From: Ctenosaura bakeri
Lineage: Eukaryota > Chordata > Lepidosauria > Squamata > Iguanidae
DNA: 64,000 bases
NCBI GenBank assembly: GCA_948474755.1
Contig: CAOLHI010001245.1
Coordinates: 186,001-250,000, forward strand
Direction of reading: 5' to 3'
How positions within the stretch are numbered: the stretch's first letter is position 1; the number at the start of each line of letters is the position of its first letter. Position numbers and translations under genes: made by a program. Positions 35,700-47,197 of the stretch are shown here, in pieces. The notes beneath the pieces are model-generated. The model was not told where the DNA came from, ran no database searches, and saw nothing but the letters and a program-made list of their open reading frames with translations.

Positions 35700-36089
35700 T
35701 CACTGGTAGTAGCGTGTACATCCAATCCAGATTCAGGAGACAGTCAATTGAGACTGCTCTTTTTATAAAAATATAGCAAAACCTTTATTGAACACACCGT
35801 GAGGAAAAAGTAGTAGGTAAATTAATGATTAGCAAACAGAACAACACTTGGATATTGAAACCAACAAGCATTTTATTTCCTCTGTCTCTCACACTCTCAG
35901 ATGGATCTCTCTCTCTTTCTCTGGCCCCCAAAACTCTTCAGAACTCTGCTTCAGTTAAATTTCAGTTACTCACTCCCCCATCTCGCTCCTCCCTCTGGCT
36001 AGCCTGGGTTCCATATTCAACAACCAATCAATTTGAATCCTCTGGGTTGCTAGTCTGGGTTTGTTGCTCCCCCTCCCAGGGTTCATCAC
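35700..36089 (-). repeat. LTR-like segment, antisense
   Basis: Read on the minus strand it starts TGTGATGAACCC at 36089 and carries the polyadenylation-like phrase TTCAATAAAGG (35781-35796 on plus). The body has GA-rich repeats as in many U3/R regions. The far end and target duplication could not be fixed, so the class is open. Confidence 0.4.
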
Positions 36090-36479
36090 AGCCCTTTCTT
36101 GCACAATTTTAAAGAGAAATATTTGGGATGCAAAGCAATGATTTTGGGAGGGAGGCAGAAAGATGACCCAAGAGGAGGTTGGAAGTTTTTGCATTATAAA
36201 GACAAGGACAATATATTTTAAGGAGACTCTCAACCAAAAGACTTCTTGTCATTTCTCATAATATTTGAGTTTGGAAAGAACCTTTCCTTTAGTCCAAACT
36301 GATTGGTAACAATGGAGGTTTTTACATGTTTGTAAAACTTCGGTGCTTTCAACACAGGGTTGCCAGGTTAGAAGTACCCCAGGTTCTGAGATTTTAGATT
36401 CCATACCTGAAGTTCTAGAGATGATACCCTGTAATGCCAGAGGAACAGGTGAGAAGTGTACCCCTGGGTGGTGGGCATC

Positions 36480-36540
36480 CAACCTCACTGGAGGCTTTTA
36501 AACATTGGTTGGATGCCCATTTCTCAGGGGTACTGTAAGC
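36480..36540 (+). repeat. Short CR1 3' fragment
   Basis: The phrase actggaggcttttaaacatt followed by ggttggatgcccat matches the CR1 3' phrase ggaggtttttaagcagaggc and ctggatggcc seen at 42220. Confidence 0.6.
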
Positions 36541-36546
36541 CAGTGT

Positions 36547-36739
36547 GAGCCAGCATGGTGTAGTAGTTTGAGCATTGAAGTACAATCCTGGAAACCAGAG
36601 TTTGGTTCCCTGCTCAGCCATGAAAACCCACTGGGAGATCTTGGGTGCATCATACACTGTCAGACCCAGAAAACCTCATGATAGTTTCACCTTAGAATCA
36701 CCATATGTCAGAAATGACTTGAAGGCACACACAACAACT
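36547..36739 (+). repeat. tRNA-headed SINE
   Basis: Head gagccagcatggtgtagtag, body ttgggtgcatcatacactgt and tail gaaggcacacacaacaacta. Confidence 0.87.
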
Positions 36740-37017
36740 ACTTTAGAGTAGATTTCTGCACTGGCAGAGGGTGGACATAGGGTACTTTTAACTCTATGGG
36801 TCTAAAATTATTTGTTGCAAGGATGATATTACAAAGGGCAGCCCCGGTGATATCATTAAACATCAACCACAGTTGCACAGATTGTGCCATTCAAATGAAA
36901 AAAAAAATCAATCAATCCTAAAAAAGAATGAGGAAATACACACATTTTATTAATCTTCTATCTTGTTTTTCCCCTTGTGAAACCTGTAATCTAGTCCATC
37001 TATCGGGTTACCCAGAT

Positions 37018-37158
37018 GTTGTGGTTTGTAGTTCAGTGAGGTCAAAGAGCTCTCTGGCTGAGAATTCTAAATGCCTCTCCCTAAACTACAAACCCCAGAA
37101 TTCCATGGGATATTGAAAGTGGAATTATAGCACTATAACAGTATAATACGAAAAGGTC
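37018..37158. mobile_element. Family A foldback MITE, left end lost
   Basis: The central part and right arm are present (aaactacaaaccccagaatt to tacgaaaaggtc). The left terminal about 60 bp are replaced by unrelated sequence. Confidence 0.7.
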
Positions 37159-37869
37159 TTTTGTCTGTACTGCATTTACTGTCCTCATTATGGTGGTATT
37201 ATTACATTTCCTAGATTTTAAAGTCATGATTTTCAATAGCAGTTTGGAGTCCCAAATGTTAAATAAAAAGAAAACAAACAGGTTACAGAATTGCACCTAA
37301 GCTTGAATGTGTTTATGAAAAAGACAACAAATTTGGGTGTTCTACAATTTTGCAGAAAAATTAAAAGTATAGCTTAGCCCCTATTTCACATTGCTGAGGC
37401 TGCAAGAGGCAATTGTCTCCAACAGAAAATTGACTGTACCTCCTAAGGTACCTTTGAGTGTACCTCCTAAGCCTCTAGTCTGTCTTCTCTATTTGGAAGG
37501 CAGAATTGTATATCCTATGCAACCTGTCATGGGCTGCCTATCAAATGCAGTTAGGATTACCAAGCAAGAAGTACCCCTGAGATTTCTTGGCCATCAACCA
37601 AGGCCTAGGGTTGCCAGTTGTTGATGTCACAGGGTGGACTTTGATGATGTCATCAAGTATGATATAGCAAGCATTGATCACAACTGTACAGAGCTTGGAA
37701 TTCAAACAATAAACACTAAGCCCAACAAAAAGAAAACATTTCTCTCATAGAAAATTAAGTTTTCCAAGCTCTGCAGGAGGGAGCGATCCTAGTTTTCTCA
37801 GTTCAATACCCTTGCAAGCAGTGCTTTTAGAAGTATATAGGAGGTGTGGTTCTGCCAAATAAAGGCTGG

Positions 37870-37955
37870 TCCCTACCGAAACTGCAAACCCCAGGATTCC
37901 ATAGGATGTTGAAAGTGGAATCATAGCACTATAACAGGCTAGTGTGGAAACGGCC
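37870..37955. mobile_element. Half of a family A hairpin MITE (right arm only)
   Basis: The segment gaaactgcaaaccccaggat through gtgtggaaacggcc matches the right arm of the hairpin copy at 7535-7714. The left arm is absent. Confidence 0.78.
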
Positions 37956-39160
37956 AAAGTTTGCTAAGTTCAGCTTTTAACAGAAAACAGTCAACAGTAG
38001 CTGTTGGCTGTCTGGCTAGCTGCTCTCACCCTGAGATTTCTCCCTTCCCTGAGGACTGAAAAGGAAGAGCAAGGGCTTGAGATCTGAAAAATTCTACTTC
38101 CAAGGAGGGATGTTATGTCAACACCAGTGCACTAATGCTAGTTGGTTTCTGGAGATAGAACAAAGAAGTGGTGGCATCTTATTCTTTGCTCCAAAATGTC
38201 TTGAGTCAAACCTGCTGGTTAGATTGAGAGAAGTAGAAGGAGACAAAAGTCTTCCCCAAAGACTATTTGACAACAAGCTTTCTCCTTCCATAGACTGCTA
38301 TATGCTTTTCCATTAAAACTGGTGGCCATATTCTTGATTTGTTGTATAAAGTGAGAAACAGCAAGCATTGGGTTAAAGCATGAACCCATAGCTTATGCTG
38401 CAGTATGTGAGAATGAATCATGGCACCATATGAGTCTTGCTATTGTGTTCTATGTGTAATGTAATTATGTAAAGCAGATGTGGAGAAAATGAATACACGG
38501 AGAAGCCTCACTGAAGATGTAAATTCCATGTGATCTCATTTGGGCAAATCCTTACTCTAACTAAAGCAGTCAACTGAGCTAAGGGAAGGCCAGCAAGTTC
38601 TCCTAATAAATGTGTTTGAAAATGTATAATTTGGTTCCACTGCTAGCGGATGTGTAGAAAAGGTGATTTTGCAGTTTGGGCTATAAATATTGGATATTGA
38701 AAGTGCCCAATTCATAAAAAGCTCTATGCATCATTTATGGGAAAGTAGCTATATGAGAGAGAAAAGTGCTTATCTAAATACAGAGTACACACACTCTTCA
38801 ATTCATCAGTTGCCCCGTCTCCAGTTCAAAGATGTCGACCTGCCATTATGTACCCAAGAGCTGAGTCAATCAACAAAGAAATTCAAAGTCAGCTTAAATA
38901 CATTATCACACCAAGCAGATTGAAGAGTACTCATTCACTAATGCAACTACCTTCTAAAGAGAGATACAGACCTCTGCTTATTTGCTTGTGCCATGTTCAG
39001 TGCATACCATATAATTTGGATCAACATCACACCATAAAATCAATGGTACAAGATTTATGCTAACTTTGTACAACTTAATGTATGATTTGTTTTCTGCAAG
39101 TCAGTGGTTATTGCTTCTGAAATCAGAATATATACAAGATAATGAAGCTGAGAGCAATCA
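37956..39160. other. Gene-free stretch
   Basis: No repeat family or gene recognised. Confidence 0.3.
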
Positions 39161-39275
39161 TGTACATTTTCAAAGAGATAGCTGTGTTAGCCTGTTACAG
39201 CCTAAAAAGAGGAAAAAGAGGAAGGAAAAGAAGAGTTGAGCACATCTTTAAGACTGTTTTATTTTGCATCTAATG
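39161..39275 (-). repeat. Ancient amniote repeat fragment, antisense
   Basis: The plus strand has gagatagctgtgttagcctg then acatctttaagactgtttta, the reverse order of the 'ttagtcttaaaggtgc...' sauropsid repeat. A further piece (gaaatccatgaaagttaaca) lies near 39838. Confidence 0.5.
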
Positions 39276-39984
39276 TCAGTAATGCTCCATGATTTTGGAC
39301 AAATAGGACAGTTTCTATGCAAGAGATATACATCTGACCTTAAAAGCAGCAATACCAAAAAAACCCAAAAAAACAGTTGCACCACATTTCAGCCTTCCTG
39401 GACATATAATCTCTGACTTACATCTAGAAGTTTTTGAATAAACAAAATTCAGAATAAGACTGGAAAGAGAAACAGCTAAACCGGGATATATTTACAAATT
39501 CCAATCCACTAACAGAAGTCTGAACAGAGGCAACAATTTCTTGGCATAAGACATACATTATTACATATGTCCTCACAAGCCAGGATGGCAACAAAACAAT
39601 TTTCTGCCTCCTAATGGAACTGAATTTCAGTAAGCAGATTTTTTTGTTTTTGCACCTCAGAATTACATGAGAACTAGCCTGGCAGACCAGAATCTCTTTC
39701 CACAGCTATCTGAAAGCTTATGGCCAGTGTCACCAATTTCATCTTTCTACCCCCTGTTATTCTCCAGTCCGACCTCCACGATTCTACAATAATATGGTTT
39801 GATATTGGATCCCATCAACATGTCTAAAGAAGCAGATTGAAATCCATGAAAGTTAACATCTATTTTAACATCAGTCAGTCTGAGAGGTGATGCTGGTTTC
39901 TTCCTTTCCCCACTCTTTTTTTAATCCTATTCATTGTTACTCAAAGGCTGTCTCTTCATGCTTAAGGGGGCTTACTCTGAGGGA

Positions 39985-40790
39985 ACTGTCTATTCTTTTA
40001 TTCTGGGTCTCAAGTCAAGTCTCAAGTCTGTACCTTCAAGCCTCAAGTCAAGTCTCAAGTCCTTGCAAGATACTTTCAAGTCAGGTGTCAAGTCTGGGAG
40101 CCAGTTTCTGAAGTGGGGAATAGGATCCTTCTTACTCTCCATTATTGAAGCTTCAAAAGCTTTAGAAAGAAGTATCCTTCCCTGTGTTCTGGGGGTCTTG
40201 CCTTCTGCTGTTAGGAAAAGTTTTAGAAGGCTCCTCTGATATGCAGCAGGGATAGGCTGCCAAGCAGATCTCAACCCCTCACTGACTCAAGCACATTGCT
40301 TAACACATTTGCTGTTCCCCTCGGAGTAATGGCCCAAGCTTTGGGCTTGAGACAGATCACTGGATAACCAGTGGGCAAAAAGAGATGTAAGTATTGTTCA
40401 AAGGTTTAAGGTTTCTGGATGAATGTGTTATGTTACTGAACCAAGAGCTGCAAGTCAGTCATTAAAAATATCCAAGTCATGAGTCCGGTTGAGTCAGTGT
40501 GTCAGGTGGCACAGTGGTTAAATGCCAGTACTGCAGCCACAATGTTGTGAGTTCGATCCTGCAGGGCTCCAGGTTGACTCAACTTTCTCTCTTTCTGTAG
40601 ATCAATAAAATCATTGGGGACAATTAGCTAAAAACACTACACCGCTTAGGGAGTGCTTTGCACTGATAAGCGGTCTAGAAATGTAACTGCTATTGCTACT
40701 GCTATTATTGCCAAGTCGAGTCCAAGTCAAGTCGCTAAAGCAACTCGAGTCTGACATAAGACCAAGTCAATTGAATTGAGTCTACATGAC
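39985..40790 (+). mobile_element. AAGTC-motif interspersed element, copy 1, interrupted by a SINE
   Basis: Both end regions are built from AAGTC/CAAGTC words (caagtcaagtctcaagtctg on the left; cgagtccaagtcaagtcgct and gaattgagtc on the right). The middle holds gaataggatccttcttactc and gaatgtgttatgttactgaa. The element at 58415-60175 has the same phrases in the same order. No coding frame. Dense subterminal repeats of this kind are typical of non-autonomous hAT-like elements, but no terminal inverted repeat or 8-bp duplication was confirmed. Confidence 0.6.
40501..40712 (+). repeat. Second type of tRNA-derived SINE, inside AAGTC element 1
   Basis: Head gtggcacagtggttaaatgc with B-box-like gagttcgatcctgc, then caattagctaaaaacactac, cgcttagggagtgctttgca and a final tattgctactgctattatt run. 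Comparison with copy 2 of the host shows host sequence agtgtgtca on one side and tattgc on the other. Confidence 0.75.
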
Positions 40791-41332
40791 TGCTTTCATG
40801 TTTCCTGTAACCAGAAAATCCTTTCTCCAGGTAATGGAATTGTAGCCCTATGGTACCAAATTGTGGCACCTCTATGCTAAGAGAGCGAGAAGGAATAAAT
40901 TCAATCCCTGCTTTCTTGTGATCATGTAAACAGCACGAAAAATCAAAAGCAAAGAACAATGCTCAGAGGTTCAATGTTACCTTACCATAATCTTATAAAC
41001 AGCCAAGCACACCTCTTTCTGTTATTTATTACAGTATATTTGCCCTGCTTTTTTATCCACATAGTCCCTTGAGGCAGCTACAATAAATCAAGCATAAAGC
41101 AGAGGGAAAAAAATGAAAAGGTAGGTTTTAAAACATATATAACCCTGTGCAGTGTAGCCTCCTCTGCAATGTGGATAGCATAGTCTTTATTGGTGACTGA
41201 GAACTCTCATAGTAGACTAAATGGTTTTAAGCAGACTGAGAGGCAGTCAGAAGGAATTCTGAGGGGAGCTGAAGACTGAATTCACAACAGGTATATGATG
41301 GGTGACATCTCACTTGACCACAGTGCATGTGA

Positions 41333-42330
41333 GTGGATTCTAGGGTGCTCACCAATGGCTGCATTTCATCCTGGAGAGAAGTGACTAGTGGGGTGCCACA
41401 GGGTTCTGTCCTGGGCCCAGTGCTATTCAACATCTTCATCAATGACTTGGATGAAGGCGTAGAGGGCATGCTGATCAAATTTGCCACCAACACCAAATTG
41501 GAAGGGGTTGCTAATACCCCAGAGGACAGGATCAAAATTCAATATGACCTTTACAGATTGGAGAGCTGGGCCAAAGCTAACAAAATGAATTTCAACAGAG
41601 AGAAATGTAAGGTGCTACACTTAGGCAGAAAAAAATGGAATGCACAAATATAGGATGGGGGACATGTGGCTGGATAGCAGTATGTGTGAATGGGATCTAG
41701 AAGTCTTGGTAGATCACAAGCTGAACATGAGTAAGCAGTGTGATGCAGCAATCAAGAAAGTCAATGAGATTCTTGGTTGCATCAATAGGAGTATGGTGTC
41801 TTGATCAAGGGAGGTAATGGTACCACTCTATTCTGCATTGGTTAGACCTCATTTGGAATACTGTGTCCAGTTCTAGGCATCTTAATTCAAGAGAGATATC
41901 GACAAACTGGGATGCGTCCAGAGGAAGGCAACCCAAATGGTGAAGGGTCTGGAAGCCATGCCCTATGAGGAACGGCTTAGGGAGCTGGGTATGTTTAGTC
42001 TGCAGAAGAGAAGGTTAAGAGGGGACATGATAGCCTTGTTTAAATATTTGAAGGGATGTCATGCTGAAGAGAGACTTGCCTTGTTTTTTGCTGCTCCATG
42101 GACTAGGACAAGGAGCAATGGATTCGAGCTGCAAGAAAGAAAATTCCACCTGAACCTCACGAGGAACTTCCTGATGGTCAGAGCTATCTGGCAGTGGAGT
42201 GTGGTGGAGTCTCTTTCTTTGGAGGTTTTTAAGCAGAGGCTGGATGGCCGTCAGTTGGGAGTGCTTTAATGGGTGTTCCTGCATGGCAGGGGGGTGGACT
42301 GTGGTATCTTCCAACTCTATGATTCTATGA
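41333..42330 (+). pseudogene. CR1 LINE ORF2 C-terminal region and 3' end
   Basis: The translation includes [20 protein letters not shown] (RT motif B region), [13 protein letters not shown] and [20 protein letters not shown], typical of CR1 reverse transcriptase. The motif C position, normally FADD, reads FATN, so both catalytic aspartates are lost. Further frameshifted blocks cover the CR1 C terminus (EERLRELGMFSLQKRRLRGD, MIALFKYLKGCH). It ends with the CR1 signature ctatgattctatga. Confidence 0.9.
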
Positions 42331-42749
42331 GTCAGTAGTGTGATGCAGCAGCTAAAAAATCCAATGTGATTCTGGGCTGCACCAATAGGAGTAATGTTTA
42401 AGTCAAGGGAAGTAATAGTACCACTTTATTCTGCTTTGGTCAGACCCCACCTGGAATACTGTGTCCAGTTCTATGCACCACATTCAGGAAGGATTTTGAC
42501 AAGCTGCAATGTGTCCAGAGGAAGGCAACCAAAAAGAAGGTTAAGAGGTGCCATGATGGCCATGTTTAAATATTTGAAGGGATGTCATGTTGAATATGGT
42601 GCAAGTTTGTTTTTTGCTGCTCCAGAGACTAGGACACTATGGAGCAATGGATTTAAACTGCAGGAAAATCAAACATCATCTAAACAGCACAAGAACTCCC
42701 TGATGGTAAGAGCCATTTGACAGTGAAATATGCTGCCTCAGAGTGTGGT
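42331..42749 (+). pseudogene. CR1 3' segment, second unit
   Basis: Starting at gtgtgatgcagcagctaaaa, it repeats the CR1 region seen at about 41735 onward, with internal deletions. It ends at gctgcctcagagtgtggt without the 3' tail. Confidence 0.8.
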
Positions 42750-43041
42750 TATAATTGTGTTTAAATACTTGATGGGATGCCATATGGAGGTTGGAGTAGG
42801 CCTGTTTTCTGCTTCTCCAGAGACTAGAACATGGAGCAATGAATTCGAACTTCAGGTAAAGAGATTCCATCTAAACATTTGGAAGAACTTCCTGATGGTA
42901 AGAGCAGTTTGACAGTGGAATGAGCTGCCTCAGAGTATGGTGGTGTCTCTTTCTTTGGAGCTTTTTAAACAGATGCTGGATGGCCATCTGTCAGGCATGC
43001 TTTGATGGTATATTCCTGCATAGCAGGTGGTCTATGATTCT
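42750..43041 (+). pseudogene. CR1 3' segment, third unit
   Basis: From gtttaaatacttgatgggat it repeats the terminal CR1 coding region again and reaches the 3' end (ggtggtctatgattctaa). All three units have the same orientation. Confidence 0.8.
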
Positions 43042-43351
43042 AACAAAGGGGCTGGAGAAGGCAACCATCCAGAAAAGAGAGCTGCAGCCACATTTCACTG
43101 TTCCAGAGTGATATTTATTGAGCAGCAGCTCTATCACCAGGTGGCCAAAGCCTAAGGCCTACGTCTAAGATGGCCATATGAATTACTTTTAGAATTACCA
43201 GACCTCAGGACCTGGCCACAAGTCCCCAGTTTTTGTGAGTGACTTCCAGGCAGGAGACAAGGGTACAAAGTCTCCAGTTTTGATGGGGTCAGATCCAGGG
43301 AAGAGGAAAGGGCTCACCTAGTAGACCAGCAGCTGGCTACAGTTTGTGAGG

Positions 43352-43600
43352 AATTATATAATAATTGACTTAGAAGGGGCTTCATGGGGCAACGAGTCCA
43401 ACCTCCTTTTGAAAATGCCCAGAGAAGGAGACTCCACCACCTCTCTTAGGCAATTGGTTCTATTGTTGAATCACTCTTAAGTTCCTTCTAATGCTCAGTC
43501 AAAATCTACTCCCCTGTAACGTAAAACCATTAAACTTGATCCTACTGTCTGGGGCTGCAGAGAACAGGCTTGCTGCTCCACTCTGTGACAGCCCTTGAGG
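43352..43600 (-). repeat. Old CR1 3' fragment, antisense
   Basis: The phrases gagaaggagactccaccacc and aagttccttctaatgctcag are the reversed CR1 3' end. It is clearly more diverged than the neighbouring copies. Confidence 0.7.
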
Positions 43601-43650
43601 TATTTAAAGGGTGCACTAATGGATTAATCAATCAAGGTTAATTATGTACA

Positions 43651-43862
43651 TGTGCCTTGCCTGTTGAGCTATGGTGACCCCATGAATTTTATAGGGTTTT
43701 CTTAGGCAAGGAATACTCAGAGGTGGTTCCTTCCTCTGAAATATAGACTAGAGCATCTGGTATTCACTACAGCACCTGGCATTCACTGCTGGTCTCCCCT
43801 CCAAGTACTAACCAGGGCTGACCCAGAGCTTCCATGATCAGACAGGATCTCATGCCTTTAGT
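43651..43862 (-). repeat. 5S-rRNA-headed SINE, antisense
   Basis: On the plus strand ctacagcacctggcattcac and ccaagtactaaccagggctg, then cttccatgatcagacaggat, are the reverse complement of a degenerate 5S rRNA (AGTACTTGG, TGATCTxGGAAG). This is the internal pol III promoter head of a SINE3-type element. The tail (ggttttcttaggcaaggaat) resembles the body of the tRNA-headed SINE. It is not a functional 5S gene. Confidence 0.8.
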
Positions 43863-43946
43863 ATATTTAGGTAGCTAACTGAGCACTTTAAAACCTTGGA
43901 TGTTCCTTGGTAGAAGTTAATTGCTTAGTGAGTTAGCCAAATAATT

Positions 43947-44172
43947 GTTACTGTGTGCTTTCAGGTTATTTCTGACTTATGGCGACCCTATGGTAAACCA
44001 ATCATTAGGTTTTCTTAGCTGAATTCATTCAGAGGGGGTTTGCTTTTGCCTTCCTCTGAGGTTGAGAGAGAGCGATTTGCCCAAAGTTACCCAGTAGGTT
44101 TCCATGGTTAAGTGGGGACTCAAACCCTGGTCTCACAATGTCCTAATCCAACATTTCACCATGCTGGCTCTC
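43947..44172 (-). repeat. tRNA-headed SINE, antisense, long version
   Basis: The plus strand reads gttactgtgtgctttcaggt, taggttttcttagctgaatt and accatgctggctct. Confidence 0.87.
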
Positions 44173-44405
44173 TTTTTACCAGTTCAGTATTATTTTGACC
44201 AAATAATACTGTACTGTTAAATTGCCTTCTTTATTAAATGGAGCACCCACACGGTAATTCAGTCATATCACTCACCTCCTTTAAGAAAGCAATGTTCTAG
44301 GGCACAACCAATATTAATCCTCATTGGTACCATTGAAACTTGAAACTGCTTAATGTAAACTGGATAGCACATGAAATAATTACCATCCCAAAGGAACCAG
44401 TATGG

Positions 44406-44627
44406 TCAGTGTGCCAGTCTGATATAGTGGTTAGAGTGCTAGACTGGGACCTAGGAGATTCAGATTCACGCCTCCACTGAGCTATGGATGACCTTGGGCC
44501 AGTCACTATTTCTCAGCCTAATTCATGCCCCACAGTTGTTGCGAGGATAAAGTAAGGAGGAGAAAAGCCATCTTGCATGCTAGCTTGAGCTCACTGGAGG
44601 GCATGTAGATATAAATATATAATAATA
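44406..44627 (+). repeat. Sauria SINE, near full length
   Basis: tRNA-like head (gatatagtggttagagtgct, agactgggacctaggagatt), the central domain (gaccttgggccagtcactat, gttgttgcgaggataaagta) and the 3' end (gatataaatatataataat). Sauria SINEs are squamate-specific and are thought to use Bov-B LINE machinery. Confidence 0.88.
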
Positions 44628-45837
44628 GATGTGCTCTGACTCTGACTAGTAAAACATTTTCTAGGCCACTAGCTTTCATGGACTAATTTCAAAGGCTAAT
44701 TTCCATGTGTAAAGGAAGAAAAGGCTTATCTGAAAAATAGTGACTTTGCTTTTTAAAGTACAAGTTGTTTTCTGTAAGCTTGATTTACTACAAGCAGGTA
44801 ATATAGAGATTTAAATACTTAGCGATATGAGCATACTGCACCTCATAGTTCTTTCACCATCAAAGGTTCAGCATCCTCCCTGATTTCGTATTTAAAGGTC
44901 AGTGGTGAAATCCTGCATTAACCACATGAATAATTTTCTCTACAATTGAAGGCTATGGCCTCTTTTTTAAAAAAGTTATTTTCTTTTAGTATGCAGGGCT
45001 ATTTAATGTGACCATCAGAAAGTCTTACGCATTCATCTGCAAACGCCTGAAATTGATTTTCTACTTGAATTCCCAAGGTTGCTCAGTGGTCATAAATGAC
45101 TGGAGAAATATAATTTCTGGTAGACTTTCAAGTATCCTACAAGAGAGGATGCTTTGATCTTTCCACACCTCTTGCTTTACATCTTTCACAGACGTTTACA
45201 GTAAAAAAAAATGCCATTAACAGACTTTTAGTTATCCAAAATGTCTAGCTGTCTGAAGCTACCATGCATATCCTATCCAGGTCTAGTTTACCTGTTACCT
45301 TCAGTGTTAAGCTAACGCTGTGGCTGAGTTCACACCATTTGGGATAAGGCAGATATTTTCTAACTACAAACTTGGGATAATTACATGGTTGTCATGTCGA
45401 CAATGTCTGTACTCCTAGAAATGTGTATAATTAGCATAGAACATAGTCATCAGTTATAACCAACCATTATGTTATGTCATCATGGACATCTATGTGTGCC
45501 ATTTAAGGATGTGGAAAAAACTCTGTCTTGGTTTCATTCCATTTCTATGAATTCTGCCTCCATTTTCCCCATTCTTGATGTCTTGCAAGACTTTGTGGGA
45601 TATATACATATATCTTTTTTTTTCAGAGAAATATTTGTGTGTATTTTGGTACTCATGGCCAAGATCCTACATCAGTGTAAATCTACACTCCTGTAATTAA
45701 GATGTGGTTGCCCTATACTAAACATTTGTTGAATATTAGTATTGTGCTTGCCTCCCAAGGCTCATGCTTATTGCTCCCTTGTGCAGTGGGGGAGACACCA
45801 TGGCTATCTCTGTAATGTCTGTGAGTGAAACTGTATA
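44628..45837. other. Gene-free stretch; candidate regulatory block at 44880-45120
   Basis: No repeat or gene recognised. 44880-45120 is non-repetitive and includes the CpG-bearing phrases cttacgcattcatctgcaaa and cgcctgaaattgattttcta. Confidence 0.3.
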
Positions 45838-45987
45838 CCCTATTTGCTGGCGTATAAGACTCCCTTTTTCCTTGAAAAATACTGTTTGAAAATGTGGAGC
45901 ATCTTATACACCAGTGCATCTTATATGCTGGCAAATAGTATTTGCCTGCACATAAATGAGGTGTGTCTTATATGCTAGCAAATATGG
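45838..45987. mobile_element. 150-bp palindromic TA-flanked MITE (Tc1/mariner-like)
   Basis: The left end CCCTATTTGCTGGCGTATAA pairs with the right end TTATATGCTAGCAAATATGG. TA flanks both sides (45836-45837 and 45988-45989). An internal TCTTATAC/GTATAAGA-type pair repeats the terminal word. Confidence 0.78.
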
Positions 45988-46140
45988 TACTTAAGGCACT
46001 GAAAATTATTTAGACACTATCCAAAAATGCACAATTACATATGCAAAGGTTACACTTGTGGAATTCTGCCAACCACACTATGAACTGAAAACAGATGTCA
46101 TGCAATGGCCAAAAGTGCACTTCCATGTGTAAAGGAATAT

Positions 46141-47175
46141 TGTGGTTGTTAACTGCTGTGAAGTCAACTTTTACTTGCAGTGACCCTATGAAAGAGAGAC
46201 TTCCAAGTAACCTTGTCAGCCACAGCTCTATTCAGGTCATGCAGACTCAGTGACATGCCTTCCTTGATTGAGTTCATTGAATCATGTCATCTTCTAGTTT
46301 ACCAGACATTATTGTCCTTTTCTCATGAGTCATGTTTTCATATGTCTGTCTAGTCATCTTGGCTTTCAAGGAGAGTTCAGACTTGACTTCTTCTAGGACC
46401 CATTTATTTGTCTTTTTAGCAGTCCACAGTATCTTCAGAACTCTTCTCCACCACCACATTTCAAATTGGTTGATTTTCTTCCTATCCATTTTCTTTCACC
46501 GTCCAGCTTTCACAACCATACATAAAAATTGGCAATACAATGGCAAAGACAATCCTAACTTTAGTATTCGGTTATATATCTTTTCACTTCAGGCTCTTGT
46601 CTAGTTCTTTTATAGCTGCCCTTCCAAGTCCTAGTCTTCTTCTGATTTCTTAACTGCAGTCTCCATTCTGATTAATGACTGAGCTAAGGTATGGAAAATC
46701 TTGTTTCAATCTCTTCGTCATCTGCTTTAATGTTATGTAAATCATCTGTAGTCATGATTTTTCTTTTCTTAATGTTCCATTGTAAACCTATCATTGCACT
46801 TGCTTGCTTGACTTCGTTCAATAATCCTTCCATCATCATCTCTTAAACTCTTAAACTCCATGTTCCTTCCTTCCATTTTCATACCTCCTTCCTTTGAGTC
46901 TAATCCTACTTTATATATGATACATTCAGTGTACAATTAAACAGACAGGGTGATAAAATACAGTCTTGCCTGACCTCTTGTCAACTGGAAACCATTCCAT
47001 TCCTCTGTATTCTGTTCTGATGGTAGCCTCTCGTTCTGAGTGCAGGTTATATATCAGGACAATCAAATGTTGTGGCACACCCATTTCACTGAGAGTGATC
47101 CATAGTTTTTTCATGATCTCCACATTTCTTTAAGAGCAATCCATAGTTTTTTCATGATCTCCATTTTCTGTTAAA
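46141..47175 (-). pseudogene. RTE/Bov-B-like LINE ORF2 remnant
   Basis: Read on the minus strand it gives EMGVPQHLIVLIYNLHSERE and ATIRTEYRGMEWF near 47000, a segment of RTE-type reverse transcriptase before motif B. After a degraded section it gives FEMWWWRRVLKILWTAKKTN, the conserved block after RT (xFExWCWRRxLxIxWTxxxxN). Order and spacing fit one element on the minus strand, with a 3' UTR towards 46141. Many stops and deletions. Confidence 0.75.
47085..47164. repeat. Short tandem duplication
   Basis: The phrase atccatagttttttcatgat followed by ctcca occurs twice about 40 bp apart, at the 5' end of the RTE-like remnant. Confidence 0.8.
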
Positions 47176-47197
47176 GAAGCCTTGGCCAGGAACACAT

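Noticed and set aside
40501..40600. tRNA gene by box A/B look
   Set aside because: The sequence continues into a SINE body and no cloverleaf could be closed.
43764..43860. 5S rRNA-like sequence
   Set aside because: Diverged and fused to a SINE body; it is a SINE head, not a 5S gene.
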